Origin: an uncultured Oscillospiraceae bacterium
GTDB lineage: Bacteria; Bacillota; Clostridia; Oscillospirales; Acutalibacteraceae
Length of the DNA: 8,817 nucleotides
Assembly: GCA_900549945.1 (NCBI GenBank)
Contig: URQJ01000073.1
Span: 1-8,817, forward strand
Direction of reading: 5' to 3'
In this document: piece after piece, positions 1-5,802 of the stretch
Layout of the letters: each line of letters begins with the position of its first letter
Position numbering within the stretch: the first letter of the stretch is position 1
Made by a program: the position numbers and the translations under genes
Notes under the pieces: model-generated
What the model saw: only the letters and a program-made list of their open reading frames with translations
The model's database searches: none
What the model was told of the DNA's origin: nothing

Positions 1-1461
1 GCGCTGCTTCTGGCCGCCCGAAAGGCCGGTGCCGCGCTCGCCGATGACCGTGTCAAAGCCCTCGGGCAGCTTGCCGGCAAAATCGACGCAGGCGATCTTC
101 GCAAAGCGCTGCACGTCCTCCTCAGACAGGTCTGGGTTGCCGTAAGCGATGTTGCCGTCCACCGAGTCGGAGAACAGGAACACATCCTGCGTCGCGATGC
201 CGATCGAGCTGCGCAGCTTGTGCAGGTCGTACAGGCCGACGGGCACACCGTCCACGCAGAGCCTGCCCTTCGAGACATCTGCAAAGCGCGGGATCAGGCT
301 GACGAGCGAGGTCTTGCCCGAGCCGGTCGGGCCCATGATCGCGACAGTCTCGCCCGGCTTGATGTCGAGGGTGATGTCGCGCAGCACCTCGGCGCCGTTG
401 AGCTTCAGATCCACGTGGTCGAAGGAAACGGCCCCCGCCACGCGCTCCGCCTTGTTCACGGCGTCGGCGCGCGTGGTGATCGTGGAGCGCGCGTAGTACA
501 GCTCGATGACCTTCGAGGCCGAGGCAAAGAAGCGCTGCAGATCGTTGATGAGCATGCCGAGCGTGCGCATCGGGTTCGTCAGCGTCCAGCACAGCGAGTT
601 GAACAGCGCGAACGTGCCGACCGAGATGCGGCCGATGATGAGGAACGTGCCGCCCACGAGCAGCACCGCGATCGAGAGCGCCTGCGAGAGGCCGTCGATA
701 TACGGCGAGAATTTGAGCCACAGCAGCGTGGCCTTGAGGTTCGCCTGCTTGTAATCCTCGTTCTTCTCGTCAAAGCGCGCGATCTCGTAGTCCTCGCGTG
801 CAAAGGCCTTGACGACGCGGTTGCCCGCGATGTTCTCCTGCGCGGCCGTATTCAGGCGGGAGAGCCGCTCGCGCAGGTCGACATACAGCGGATGCACGCG
901 CTTCGCGAAGGCCTTCGTCAGCAGGAAGATGACCGGCGTGACGGCGAGCATCGACAGCGCAAACAGCCAGTCGACCGCAAGGAACGTGACCGCCGTCGTC
1001 AGGAACAGCACGACGCAGTCGATCAGCATGCGGATGACGTAGCAGACCGTGTGGCGCACCATGTCGAGGTCACCGGTCAGGCGCGTCATCAGGTCGCCGG
1101 TGCGGTTCTTCGAGAAGAAACTGCTGTCCTGCGCCTGCATGTTGGCATAAAGCTCACGGCGCAGCTTGAAAAGCAGCTTCTGCGAGCACGTTTCGTATGT
1201 AATAATCGACAGATAGTGGAACGAGGTGCGGAAGAGCGTGAAGCCGATCAGCAGCGAGACGAGGAACACGAGGCGGCTCCAAAGCGCCGGCGTGACGCTG
1301 CCGCCCTGCTGCACGGGCGTAAAAACGGTGTCCATGATCTGCGCCGTCAAAACGGAATTGACGAGCGCCATCATAGAGATGAGAACGGTGGAACACAGCG
1401 CGAAAACATATCGCTTTCGGCAGCCCTCCAGGTTTTTCCAAACCCATTTCATCTGAAACAT
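1..1461 (-). CDS. ABC exporter half-transporter, fused membrane and ATPase domains (3' end cut by window edge)
   Basis: Multidrug/lipid-type ABC exporter subunit in the cell membrane, using ATP to move a substrate outward as a dimer. The 487 visible residues start at ATG 1461-1459, with an AAAGGAAGG ribosome site 10 nt upstream. Membrane segments lie near residues 18-42, 62-88, 140-162, 165-183 and 257-280. The ATPase domain begins near 345: Walker A GPTGSGKT at 377-384, Q-loop glutamine 425, LSGGQ signature at 480-484. The window ends three residues later, so Walker B, D-loop and H-loop lie outside; family members run to about 570-590 residues, so about 90 are missing. The aromatic A-loop residue that normally stacks on adenine appears to be Leu354. 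Genes of this kind often come as adjacent pairs forming heterodimers; a partner could lie left of the window. The substrate cannot be told from the sequence. Confidence 0.95.
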   Translation of the reverse strand, partial: MFQMKWVWKNLEGCRKRYVFALCSTVLISMMALVNSVLTAQIMDTVFTPVQQGGSVTPALWSRLVFLVSLLIGFTLFRTSFHYLSIITYETCSQKLLFKLRRELYANMQAQDSSFFSKNRTGDLMTRLTGDLDMVRHTVCYVIRMLIDCVVLFLTTAVTFLAVDWLFALSMLAVTPVIFLLTKAFAKRVHPLYVDLRERLSRLNTAAQENIAGNRVVKAFAREDYEIARFDEKNEDYKQANLKATLLWLKFSPYIDGLSQALSIAVLLVGGTFLIIGRISVGTFALFNSLCWTLTNPMRTLGMLINDLQRFFASASKVIELYYARSTITTRADAVNKAERVAGAVSFDHVDLKLNGAEVLRDITLDIKPGETVAIMGPTGSGKTSLVSLIPRFADVSKGRLCVDGVPVGLYDLHKLRSSIGIATQDVFLFSDSVDGNIAYGNPDLSEEDVQRFAKIACVDFAGKLPEGFDTVIGERGTGLSGGQKQR

Positions 1462-1506
1462 TGTGTAAGGACCTTCCTTTCCAATACAAACTCGGTTTTG
1501 CCGCAC

Positions 1507-1527
1507 ACGCGGCCCGCAGAGCCGCGT
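1507..1527 (-). other. Hairpin in the leader of the ABC exporter gene
   Basis: Perfect 7-bp arms ACGCGGC (1507-1513) and GCCGCGT (1521-1527) are separated by seven bases. The hairpin lies between the candidate -10 box and the ribosome site, so it would sit near the 5' end of the mRNA. It is not followed by a T tract in the gene's direction, so it is not a terminator. It could stabilise the message or be a protein-binding dyad; the sequence does not decide. Confidence 0.5.
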
Positions 1528-1543
1528 TGTTTTGCTTCTGTAT

Positions 1544-1549
1544 ATTATA
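1544..1549 (-). promoter_or_regulatory. Candidate -10 box for the ABC exporter gene
   Basis: Perfect TATAAT on the minus strand, about 80 bases upstream of the ABC start codon. The hexamer at 17-bp spacing is CTTCCA, a poor -35 match, and there is no TG extension. The call therefore rests on the -10 box and on its position between the upstream terminator and the gene. Confidence 0.45.
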
Positions 1550-1628
1550 GCGGGATTGTTGCAAAATGGAAGCCTTTTTCGCAGTTTTCTTCCCGTGAGA
1601 ATTTACAAACTTCACCCGTAAAAACTGC

Positions 1629-1712
1629 AAAAAAGCATAAAAAAGCCCCGCGGCTTTCCGTGCAAGACATGTCCACCGTGCATGGACACATCCTACAGAA
1701 AACCGCAGGGGC
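1629..1712 (-). terminator. Branched intrinsic terminator after the Nudix gene
   Basis: Just downstream of the Nudix stop, GCCCCGCGG (1645-1653) pairs with CCGCAGGGGC (1703-1712) with one bulged A. A second stem, TGTCCA (1670-1675) with TGGACA (1683-1688), sits inside it. Read on the minus strand, the structure is followed by six Ts (1644-1639) and another six (1634-1629), the mark of Rho-independent termination. A competing short stem, AAAGCC (1642-1647) with GGCTTT (1652-1657), uses part of the outer arm and also abuts the T tract. It separates the epimerase-Nudix transcript from the ABC gene. Confidence 0.75.
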
Positions 1713-1739
1713 AAAGCCAAGCTGAAAAGAAAACTAATT

Positions 1740-2186
1740 TTACCGGTAGGTCACCTCGTAACCGCCGGCGCACTCCAAGCAGTAGCACTCGCTGTGCTTT
1801 TCCGAAAACATCCTCATGTATTTGTCCATATTCGGCGCGAGACGCATTTCCGGCAGCCTTTCGGGCCGCACCCAGAACACGCGCCCCTCCTCCGTGCCGC
1901 CGCTCAGCGTGCCGGAAAAGGTGCTCGTCTTATAGAAATACGTGAAATACCGGCTGCCGTCCGCATTATCCCAGTAGATGAAGCCGCAGGGCTCAAGCGC
2001 CTGCGCCGTGTAGCCGGTCTCCTCGAGCACCTCGCGCACGGCGCTGTCGTAGATGCTTTCGCCCTTCTCCGCATGGCCGCCGGGAAACGCGATGCCCGGG
2101 TACTTCTTCACGCGGTCGATCACAAGCACCTCGCCCGTTTCCGGATTTGTCAGCATGACCATGTTGGTAATCGTCGTCTCCGCCAT
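1740..2186 (-). CDS. Nudix hydrolase (MutT-like)
   Basis: Hydrolyses a nucleoside diphosphate linked to another group (a damaged dNTP such as 8-oxo-dGTP, or a nucleotide sugar) in the cytoplasm; the exact substrate cannot be read from sequence. The 148-residue length is normal for a single-domain Nudix protein. The Nudix box is complete at residues 37-59: G37, E43, R51-E52, E55-E56, G58, with the metal-binding glutamates present. A cysteine pair, C134 and C136, lies near the C-terminus. ATG 2186-2184 follows the epimerase stop by 9 bp, with GAGG overlapping that stop, so the two genes are probably co-transcribed and may be translationally coupled. A strong terminator follows. Family assignment is firm; the MutT label means only resemblance. 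Confidence 0.95.
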   Translation of the reverse strand: MAETTITNMVMLTNPETGEVLVIDRVKKYPGIAFPGGHAEKGESIYDSAVREVLEETGYTAQALEPCGFIYWDNADGSRYFTYFYKTSTFSGTLSGGTEEGRVFWVRPERLPEMRLAPNMDKYMRMFSEKHSECYCLECAGGYEVTYR

Positions 2187-2195
2187 GGGGCCGCC

Positions 2196-3074
2196 TCAGA
2201 GGCTGAACACAGTAAATGCGTATGTCGCCTCGGCGCCCGGCTCCAAGAGGCGCATGCCGCGCTTCTCGAGGAACTCGTCGCTCTCGCTGACCGCCGTCGC
2301 ACAGCCGGTCCACGGCTCCAGCGCGACATACGGGCCGTCGTTCGCCGCCGACCAAATGCCGAGCATCGGGAAATCGGAGAACTCCATCATCACGCCGCGG
2401 CCGCTCTTGCGGCTCTTGAGCGAAACGCAGGTCGATTCGAGATCGCTGAACACGAGCGCGTCGCGGTAGAACAGGCTGTGCTGCAGCGGGATGACGCTCT
2501 CGCCGTCGAGCGTATAGGTGACCTTGTCGAAATCGATCAGGCACTCCTTGAGGTCGATTTCGGGGCACTTCTGCGTCTCCGGTTTTTCAAATACAATATC
2601 GTAATCCTCAAAGACCTCGCCCTCGGCAACCGGCAGGTTGAAGCCCGGGTGGCCGCCCACACAGAACGGCAGCGGCTCGCCGCCCGTGTTTTCCACCTTA
2701 AATTCCGTCGTGATGCTGCTGCCCGTCAGCGTGTAGGTCACCGTGAAGCGGAAGTCGTAGGGGTACTGCTTTTTCGACTCCGCATCGCCCTCGACGACGA
2801 GCGAGACGGCGTCCCCGCGCTTTTCGGCCACCGTGAACTCGCGCCGGCGCACAAAGCCGTGGCGGTTCATTTCAAACCATTTGCCCTTGATGCGCGTGCG
2901 GCCGCCGCGCAGCGCGCCGACAATCGGGAACAGAACCGGCGCTTGGCCGCCCCAGTATTTCGGGTCTCCCTGCCAGATGTGCTCGAAGCCGTCGCTGCCC
3001 TTAAACGAGACGAGCTCAGCGCCGAGCGTGTTGATTTCAGCCGAAACATTTTCATTTTGTATGTGGATCCGCAT
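2196..3074 (-). CDS. Aldose 1-epimerase (galactose mutarotase) family protein, LacX type
   Basis: Cytoplasmic enzyme family that interconverts alpha and beta anomers of aldoses or sugar phosphates. The 292 residues fit the LacX subgroup, which is shorter than classical GalM. Key positions are recognisable: His72 in NRHGF, the catalytic-type His142 in GGHPGF, and Glu253 in LEPWTG, the expected general base. The start is ATG 3074-3072, with AAAGGAAAAGGG just upstream. It is the first gene of a two-gene unit with the Nudix hydrolase, driven by TTGCTT-17 bp-TATAAT at 3139-3167. No sugar kinase or galactose-pathway gene is nearby, so the substrate is unknown. It could act on a sugar phosphate, as proposed for some relatives. 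Confidence 0.93.
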   Translation of the reverse strand: MRIHIQNENVSAEINTLGAELVSFKGSDGFEHIWQGDPKYWGGQAPVLFPIVGALRGGRTRIKGKWFEMNRHGFVRRREFTVAEKRGDAVSLVVEGDAESKKQYPYDFRFTVTYTLTGSSITTEFKVENTGGEPLPFCVGGHPGFNLPVAEGEVFEDYDIVFEKPETQKCPEIDLKECLIDFDKVTYTLDGESVIPLQHSLFYRDALVFSDLESTCVSLKSRKSGRGVMMEFSDFPMLGIWSAANDGPYVALEPWTGCATAVSESDEFLEKRGMRLLEPGAEATYAFTVFSL

Positions 3075-3095
3075 AACCCTTTTCCTTTCTGCATC

Positions 3096-3118
3096 CGGAC
3101 GCCGCTTCCGGCCGTCCG
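3096..3118 (-). other. Hairpin in the leader of the epimerase-Nudix operon
   Basis: CGGACG (3096-3101) pairs with CGTCCG (3113-3118); the stem continues with CCG and CGG around a CTTC loop, with one bulged base. It lies between the -10 box and the ribosome site of the epimerase gene. No T tract follows, so it is not a terminator. Role unknown: mRNA stabiliser or binding dyad. Confidence 0.5.
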
Positions 3119-3138
3119 CCCGTAATTCCTATGCCGTT

Positions 3139-3167
3139 ATTATAGCAAACAAAAGCGCTTGAAGCAA
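3139..3167 (-). promoter_or_regulatory. Promoter of the epimerase-Nudix operon
   Basis: On the minus strand, TTGCTT (3167-3162) and a perfect TATAAT (3144-3139) are 17 bp apart, a vegetative sigma-factor layout. The predicted start lies near 3132, leaving a leader of about 58 bases. Its -35 box overlaps the -35 box of the divergent dtd promoter by three base pairs. Confidence 0.75.
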
Positions 3168-3187
3168 GAGAGAATCCATGCTATAAT
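3159..3187 (+). promoter_or_regulatory. Promoter of the dtd-mscS operon
   Basis: TTGAAG (3159-3164), 17 bp, then a perfect TATAAT (3182-3187), about 36 bases before the dtd start codon. The -35 region lies in a small dyad, CTTG-AAG-CAAG (3158-3168), that also supplies the -35 box of the opposite promoter. Confidence 0.8.
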
Positions 3188-3223
3188 CGAAGCATATCGA
3201 CACGGTAAAGGAAGGCTGATCCC

Positions 3224-3679
3224 ATGCGGGCAATTATCCAGCGCATCAACGGCGCTTTCATCACAATCGACGGAAACGAAACGCGTGAAACCGGCGAGGG
3301 TATCGTCGTTTTCATGTGCGCCATGGCGGGCGATACCGAGCAGCAGGCCGATTTTCTCGCGCAGAAGGTCTGCGAGCTGCGCATCTTCAAGGACGATAAC
3401 GGCAAGATGAACCGCTCGCTGATCGACATCGGCGGCGACGCGCTGATCGTCTCGAACATCACGCTGAGCGCCGACATGAAGCACGGCCGCCGGCCGGATT
3501 TCAGCCGCTCGGCGCCGCCCGATACGGCCAAGCACCTCTACGACTACTTTGTCTCGCAGGTTGCAAAACAGCCGGTCGGCAAGGTGTGCACCGGCGAATT
3601 CGGCGCGCACATGCACGTGGACGTGCAGAACGACGGGCCCGTGAACATCATCATCGACACCGAGCGCATCGGTAAATAA
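3224..3679 (+). CDS. dtd: D-aminoacyl-tRNA deacylase
   Basis: Cytoplasmic proofreading enzyme that hydrolyses the ester bond of D-aminoacyl-tRNA (and Gly-tRNA-Ala), keeping D-residues out of protein. The 151 residues match the usual 145-150. Family signatures visible are MRAIIQR at the start, LRIF and KMNRSL near 52-65, GRRPDF at 88-93, GxFGAxM near 125-130 and the Gly-Pro of NDGPV at 136-140, which forms the cross-subunit chiral filter. Two motif positions differ from the common form. The SQxT motif reads SNIT at 77-80, keeping Ser77 and Thr80 but with Asn for Gln78. The NxxGPxT motif ends in Asn141 instead of Thr. ATG 3224 follows AAAGGAAGG by 8 nt. mscS follows after 11 bp. Function is very likely kept, since the Gly-Pro is intact. 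Confidence 0.95.
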   Translation: MRAIIQRINGAFITIDGNETRETGEGIVVFMCAMAGDTEQQADFLAQKVCELRIFKDDNGKMNRSLIDIGGDALIVSNITLSADMKHGRRPDFSRSAPPDTAKHLYDYFVSQVAKQPVGKVCTGEFGAHMHVDVQNDGPVNIIIDTERIGK

Positions 3680-3690
3680 CGGAGGCCGCT

Positions 3691-4560
3691 ATGACAAGAT
3701 TTTTTACACTTACCGCAGACGCGGCGACGCTCGAGGAGCTGCCCACAGCAAGCGAGCTGCAAAGGTGGTTTGAATCGCTCGGCGAGCAGGCCGCCCGCCT
3801 CGCGGTGCGCGTCGTTTTCGCGCTGGCTCTCCTTTTTGTCGGCACCCGGCTCATCAAATTTTTCTTAAAGCGGTTCAAGCGCTCGAAGCTCTACGGGCAT
3901 ATGGACCCCGGCCTCGCCACCTTCACGGTGAGCGCCTCTAAGATCGCGCTGTACATCCTGCTGTTTCTAATTCTGCTCGGCGTGCTCGGTGTGGAGACGA
4001 CCTCGTTTCTCGCGCTGTTCACCTCGGGCGGCGTCGCGGTCGCGCTCGCTTTTCAGGGCGCGGTTTCAAACCTTGCCGGCGGCGTGATGATCCTGCTGTT
4101 CCACCCGTTCCGCGTCGGGGATTACATCGAGACGGCGGAGATCGCCGGAACGGTCAAGGAGGTCAACGTGCTGTACACCGTGATCGTCACGCCGGACAAC
4201 AAGCGCGTGACCGTGCCCAACGGCACGCTGACCAACACGGCGATCACCGACTACAGTGCGGAAACGACGCGGCGCGTGGACATCGTCTTTTCCGCCGCAT
4301 ACGACTCCGACCTCGACCGGGTAAAGGAAACGATTCTCGGCGTGGCGCTTGCCCACGAAAAGGTGCTCCGCGACCCGGCGCCCGAGGCGCGCCTCAAGGC
4401 GCAGAGCGCGAGCACGCTCGACTTTCAGCTCCGCGCATGGTGCGCGCCGGAGGATTACTGGGACGTGTTCTTCGACGTCAACGAGGGCGTGAAAAAGGCG
4501 TTCGACGAAAACGGCATTGTGATCCCGTTCCCGCAGATGGACGTGCACATGCGGCCGTGA
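3691..4560 (+). CDS. mscS: Small-conductance mechanosensitive channel, MscS family
   Basis: Heptameric membrane channel that opens under membrane tension and releases solutes during hypo-osmotic shock. The 289 residues are close to E. coli MscS (286). Predicted helices are TM1 at about 37-56, TM2 at 81-101 and the pore helix TM3 at about 106-137. TM3 carries VAVALAFQGAVSNLAGGV, followed by the conserved FHPFRVGDYIE turn; Val115 and Leu119 align with the E. coli gate leucines 105 and 109. The cytoplasmic vestibule follows (VPNGTL at 175-180, AAYDSDLDRVK at 202-212), ending in the family's closing IPFPQMDVH at 278-286. GGAGG stands 5 nt before ATG 3691, only 11 bp after the dtd stop, so it is probably co-transcribed with dtd. 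The residues before TM1 form an amphipathic periplasmic segment without a clear signal peptide. Confidence 0.95.
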   Translation: MTRFFTLTADAATLEELPTASELQRWFESLGEQAARLAVRVVFALALLFVGTRLIKFFLKRFKRSKLYGHMDPGLATFTVSASKIALYILLFLILLGVLGVETTSFLALFTSGGVAVALAFQGAVSNLAGGVMILLFHPFRVGDYIETAEIAGTVKEVNVLYTVIVTPDNKRVTVPNGTLTNTAITDYSAETTRRVDIVFSAAYDSDLDRVKETILGVALAHEKVLRDPAPEARLKAQSASTLDFQLRAWCAPEDYWDVFFDVNEGVKKAFDENGIVIPFPQMDVHMRP

Positions 4561-4582
4561 CCGCCGCACGCCCCCGCCAAGA

Positions 4583-4601
4583 CCGCCTGCGCGAAAGGCG
4601 G
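4583..4601. repeat. Short hairpin between mscS and the convergent gene
   Basis: CCGCCT (4583-4588) pairs with AGGCGG (4596-4601) around a seven-base loop, just upstream of the main bidirectional terminator. No T tract follows on either strand, so alone it is unlikely to terminate transcription. It may act as a 3'-end protective stem. Confidence 0.4.
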
Positions 4602-4610
4602 CATACGCAC

Positions 4611-4655
4611 AGAAAGAGGGCGGCCTCCATTTTTTTCGGAGGCCGCCCTCTTTCT
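4611..4655. terminator. Bidirectional terminator between mscS and the DUF3737 gene
   Basis: A perfect 18-bp stem (4611-4628 with 4638-4655) encloses a nine-base T-rich loop. Each outer arm ends in a pyrimidine run, CCCTCTTTCT, on the strand leaving the stem, so it can stop transcription arriving from either side. It lies between two convergent genes, 50 bp after the mscS stop and 30 bp after the DUF3737 stop. There is no long uninterrupted T tract; termination would lean on the very stable stem. Confidence 0.85.
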
Positions 4656-4684
4656 CCTGCGCCGTGTTTTTCGGTGCGCCCGGC

Positions 4685-5545
4685 TCACGCCCTTTTGCCG
4701 ATACGCTCGGTGATCGCGCACGCGGCGCCCGGCCAGCGGTGCTCGTCGAGCAGGATCTCGCCGATGCTGTCCGCCGTGATGTGTCCGCCCGCCGGGTTCT
4801 TCACGCTCAGGATCTCCCCGCGCACGTCCGCCTCCACGGTCGTGTTCTCGAACGCGAGGTCGCAGTCGATCATCTCGCAGTCCTCGAGCACGAGATTCTT
4901 CGCGTAGCAGAACGGCTGCGTGCCGATGATTTTGCAGCGCACGAGGCGCAGGTTTTCGCTGTACCACGCGAGGTACTCGCCTTTGACGACGCTGTCCTCC
5001 ACCGTGATGTTTTTCCCGTGCCAGAACGCATCCTTCGTGTCGAGCACGGAATCGCGGATCGTGACGTTCTCCACGTACTGGAACGAATACTTGCCCTGCA
5101 TGCGCAGGTTTTCAATCTCCATGCCGCGCGTCTGCATGAACGGATACTCCGATTTGAGCGTGCAATCGGTGATTTTAAGCCCCCGGCAGAACCAGCCGAA
5201 TTCCGTCGATTCGATTTCGCAGCCGCTGAGCACGGTATCGTCGCACTCGCGCAGCGCCTTGATGCCGCCGAGGCGGCTGTTTTCGACGTGCATGCCCCGG
5301 TCGTACCAGAGCGCGGCGCGGCAGGTCTCCGTCATGCGGCAATTCTGCACAAGGCCGTCCGTCACGTGCCAGAACGGGTACCGCAAATGAAAATCGCAGT
5401 CCTCCGCCGTGATCCCGCCGCATTCCTTTAGGGCGGATTCGCCGTCGGCCGGTCCGTCGAACACGCACCGGCGGATCACCGCGTCCCGTTCGCCGTACAG
5501 CGCGCGCTCCGCGTCGAGCTTCAGGCCCTCATAGATTTTCCCCAT
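4685..5545 (-). CDS. DUF3737 family protein, predicted right-handed beta-helix
   Basis: I recognise the conserved DUF3737 pattern (ERALY near the start, CxFDGPADGESALKE, LRYPFWH, CRAALWYD, GIKALREC, EFGWFC, SEYPF, YSFQYVEN, DAFWH, KGEYLAWYSENL, IGTQPFCY, MIDCDLAFE); no biochemical function is established that I know of. It has 286 residues, normal for the family, with no signal peptide or membrane segment, so it is probably cytoplasmic. Aromatic-rich motifs recur at about residues 57, 77, 96, 116, 134, 153, 172, 191 and 210, a step of 18-20 residues, followed by hydrophobic-x-x-Cys segments. This is as expected for stacked coils of a pectate-lyase-like solenoid. I chose ATG 5545-5543 because the family signature starts there; a longer reading frame runs up to 5758 across the promoter. 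TTG at 5551 is an alternative start, better spaced from AAGGAAAG. Single-gene unit. Confidence 0.9.
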   Translation of the reverse strand: MGKIYEGLKLDAERALYGERDAVIRRCVFDGPADGESALKECGGITAEDCDFHLRYPFWHVTDGLVQNCRMTETCRAALWYDRGMHVENSRLGGIKALRECDDTVLSGCEIESTEFGWFCRGLKITDCTLKSEYPFMQTRGMEIENLRMQGKYSFQYVENVTIRDSVLDTKDAFWHGKNITVEDSVVKGEYLAWYSENLRLVRCKIIGTQPFCYAKNLVLEDCEMIDCDLAFENTTVEADVRGEILSVKNPAGGHITADSIGEILLDEHRWPGAACAITERIGKRA

Positions 5546-5576
5546 CTTCAAAACCACTTTCCTTACCGTCAATTTG

Positions 5577-5593
5577 AGCGCAGGCTCTGCGCT
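5577..5593 (-). other. Hairpin in the leader of the DUF3737 gene
   Basis: Perfect 7-bp arms AGCGCAG (5577-5583) and CTGCGCT (5587-5593) around a three-base loop. It lies between the -10 box and the ribosome site. No T tract follows in the gene's direction. Either an mRNA 5' stem or a protein-binding dyad. Confidence 0.5.
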
Positions 5594-5608
5594 TCGAGTT
5601 CCTTTCAA

Positions 5609-5637
5609 ATTATACGCAAAAACGGCGGGGCTGTAAA
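5609..5637 (-). promoter_or_regulatory. Promoter of the DUF3737 gene
   Basis: On the minus strand, TTTACA (5637-5632), 17 bp, then a perfect TATAAT (5614-5609). This near-consensus promoter lies inside the longer open frame and so argues against the upstream start codons. Leader of about 57 bases. Confidence 0.8.
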
Positions 5638-5686
5638 ATACTTTTTTCTTATCGGCACGCATGCCGCAAAGGCATAGCGGGAAAAA

Positions 5687-5726
5687 CCGCAGAAACGCAC
5701 AAATTCCGGCAGAAATCTGTAAAATT
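5687..5726 (+). repeat. Imperfect tandem repeat upstream of the MATE promoter
   Basis: Two adjacent units, 5687-5705 and 5706-5726, share the pattern CCG(G)CAGAAA followed by a variable core and A-rich AATT. They end five bases before the MATE -35 box, where an activator or UP element could sit. The similarity is loose and may be chance. Confidence 0.25.
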
Positions 5727-5730
5727 GCGG

Positions 5731-5759
5731 TAGACAGGCGCGCAAAATTATCGTACAAT
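5731..5759 (+). promoter_or_regulatory. Promoter of the MATE pump gene
   Basis: TAGACA (5731-5736), 17 bp, TACAAT (5754-5759): each hexamer is one base off consensus. The predicted start is near 5766, about 37 bases before the start codon. The -10 box overlaps a perfect dyad (5757-5774). Confidence 0.75.
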
Positions 5760-5774
5760 CAGAATACTCTGATT
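5757..5774 (+). promoter_or_regulatory. Operator-like dyad at the MATE transcription start
   Basis: AATCAGA (5757-5763) and TCTGATT (5768-5774) are perfect inverted 7-bp arms with a 4-base centre. The dyad starts in the last three bases of the -10 box and is centred on the predicted start point, where a bound repressor would block RNA polymerase. MarR and TetR family operators have this size and position. No such regulator is encoded in the window. A weak RNA hairpin at the mRNA 5' end is the alternative. Confidence 0.5.
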
Positions 5775-5802
5775 TTCTTTTGGAAAGGGCTGTTTTCTCA
5801 TC

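Noticed and set aside
220..1725. 501-codon open frame on the plus strand
   Set aside because: It lies antisense to the ABC exporter, is rich in Arg/Glu/Ala/His as expected for the reverse frame of a GC-rich gene, and matches no family.
1794..3125. 443-codon open frame on the plus strand
   Set aside because: It is antisense to the Nudix and epimerase genes, both of which have clear family motifs; composition is that of a shadow frame.
4611..4655. Perfect inverted repeat as a transposon end or MITE
   Set aside because: Only a 9-base loop separates the arms, there are no target-site duplications, and it sits between convergent stop codons, so a bidirectional terminator explains it.
5546..5758. 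Upstream extension of the DUF3737 frame, starting MYDNFARL
   Set aside because: The extension has no family similarity and contains the gene's own near-consensus promoter (5609-5637); the family signature begins at 5545.
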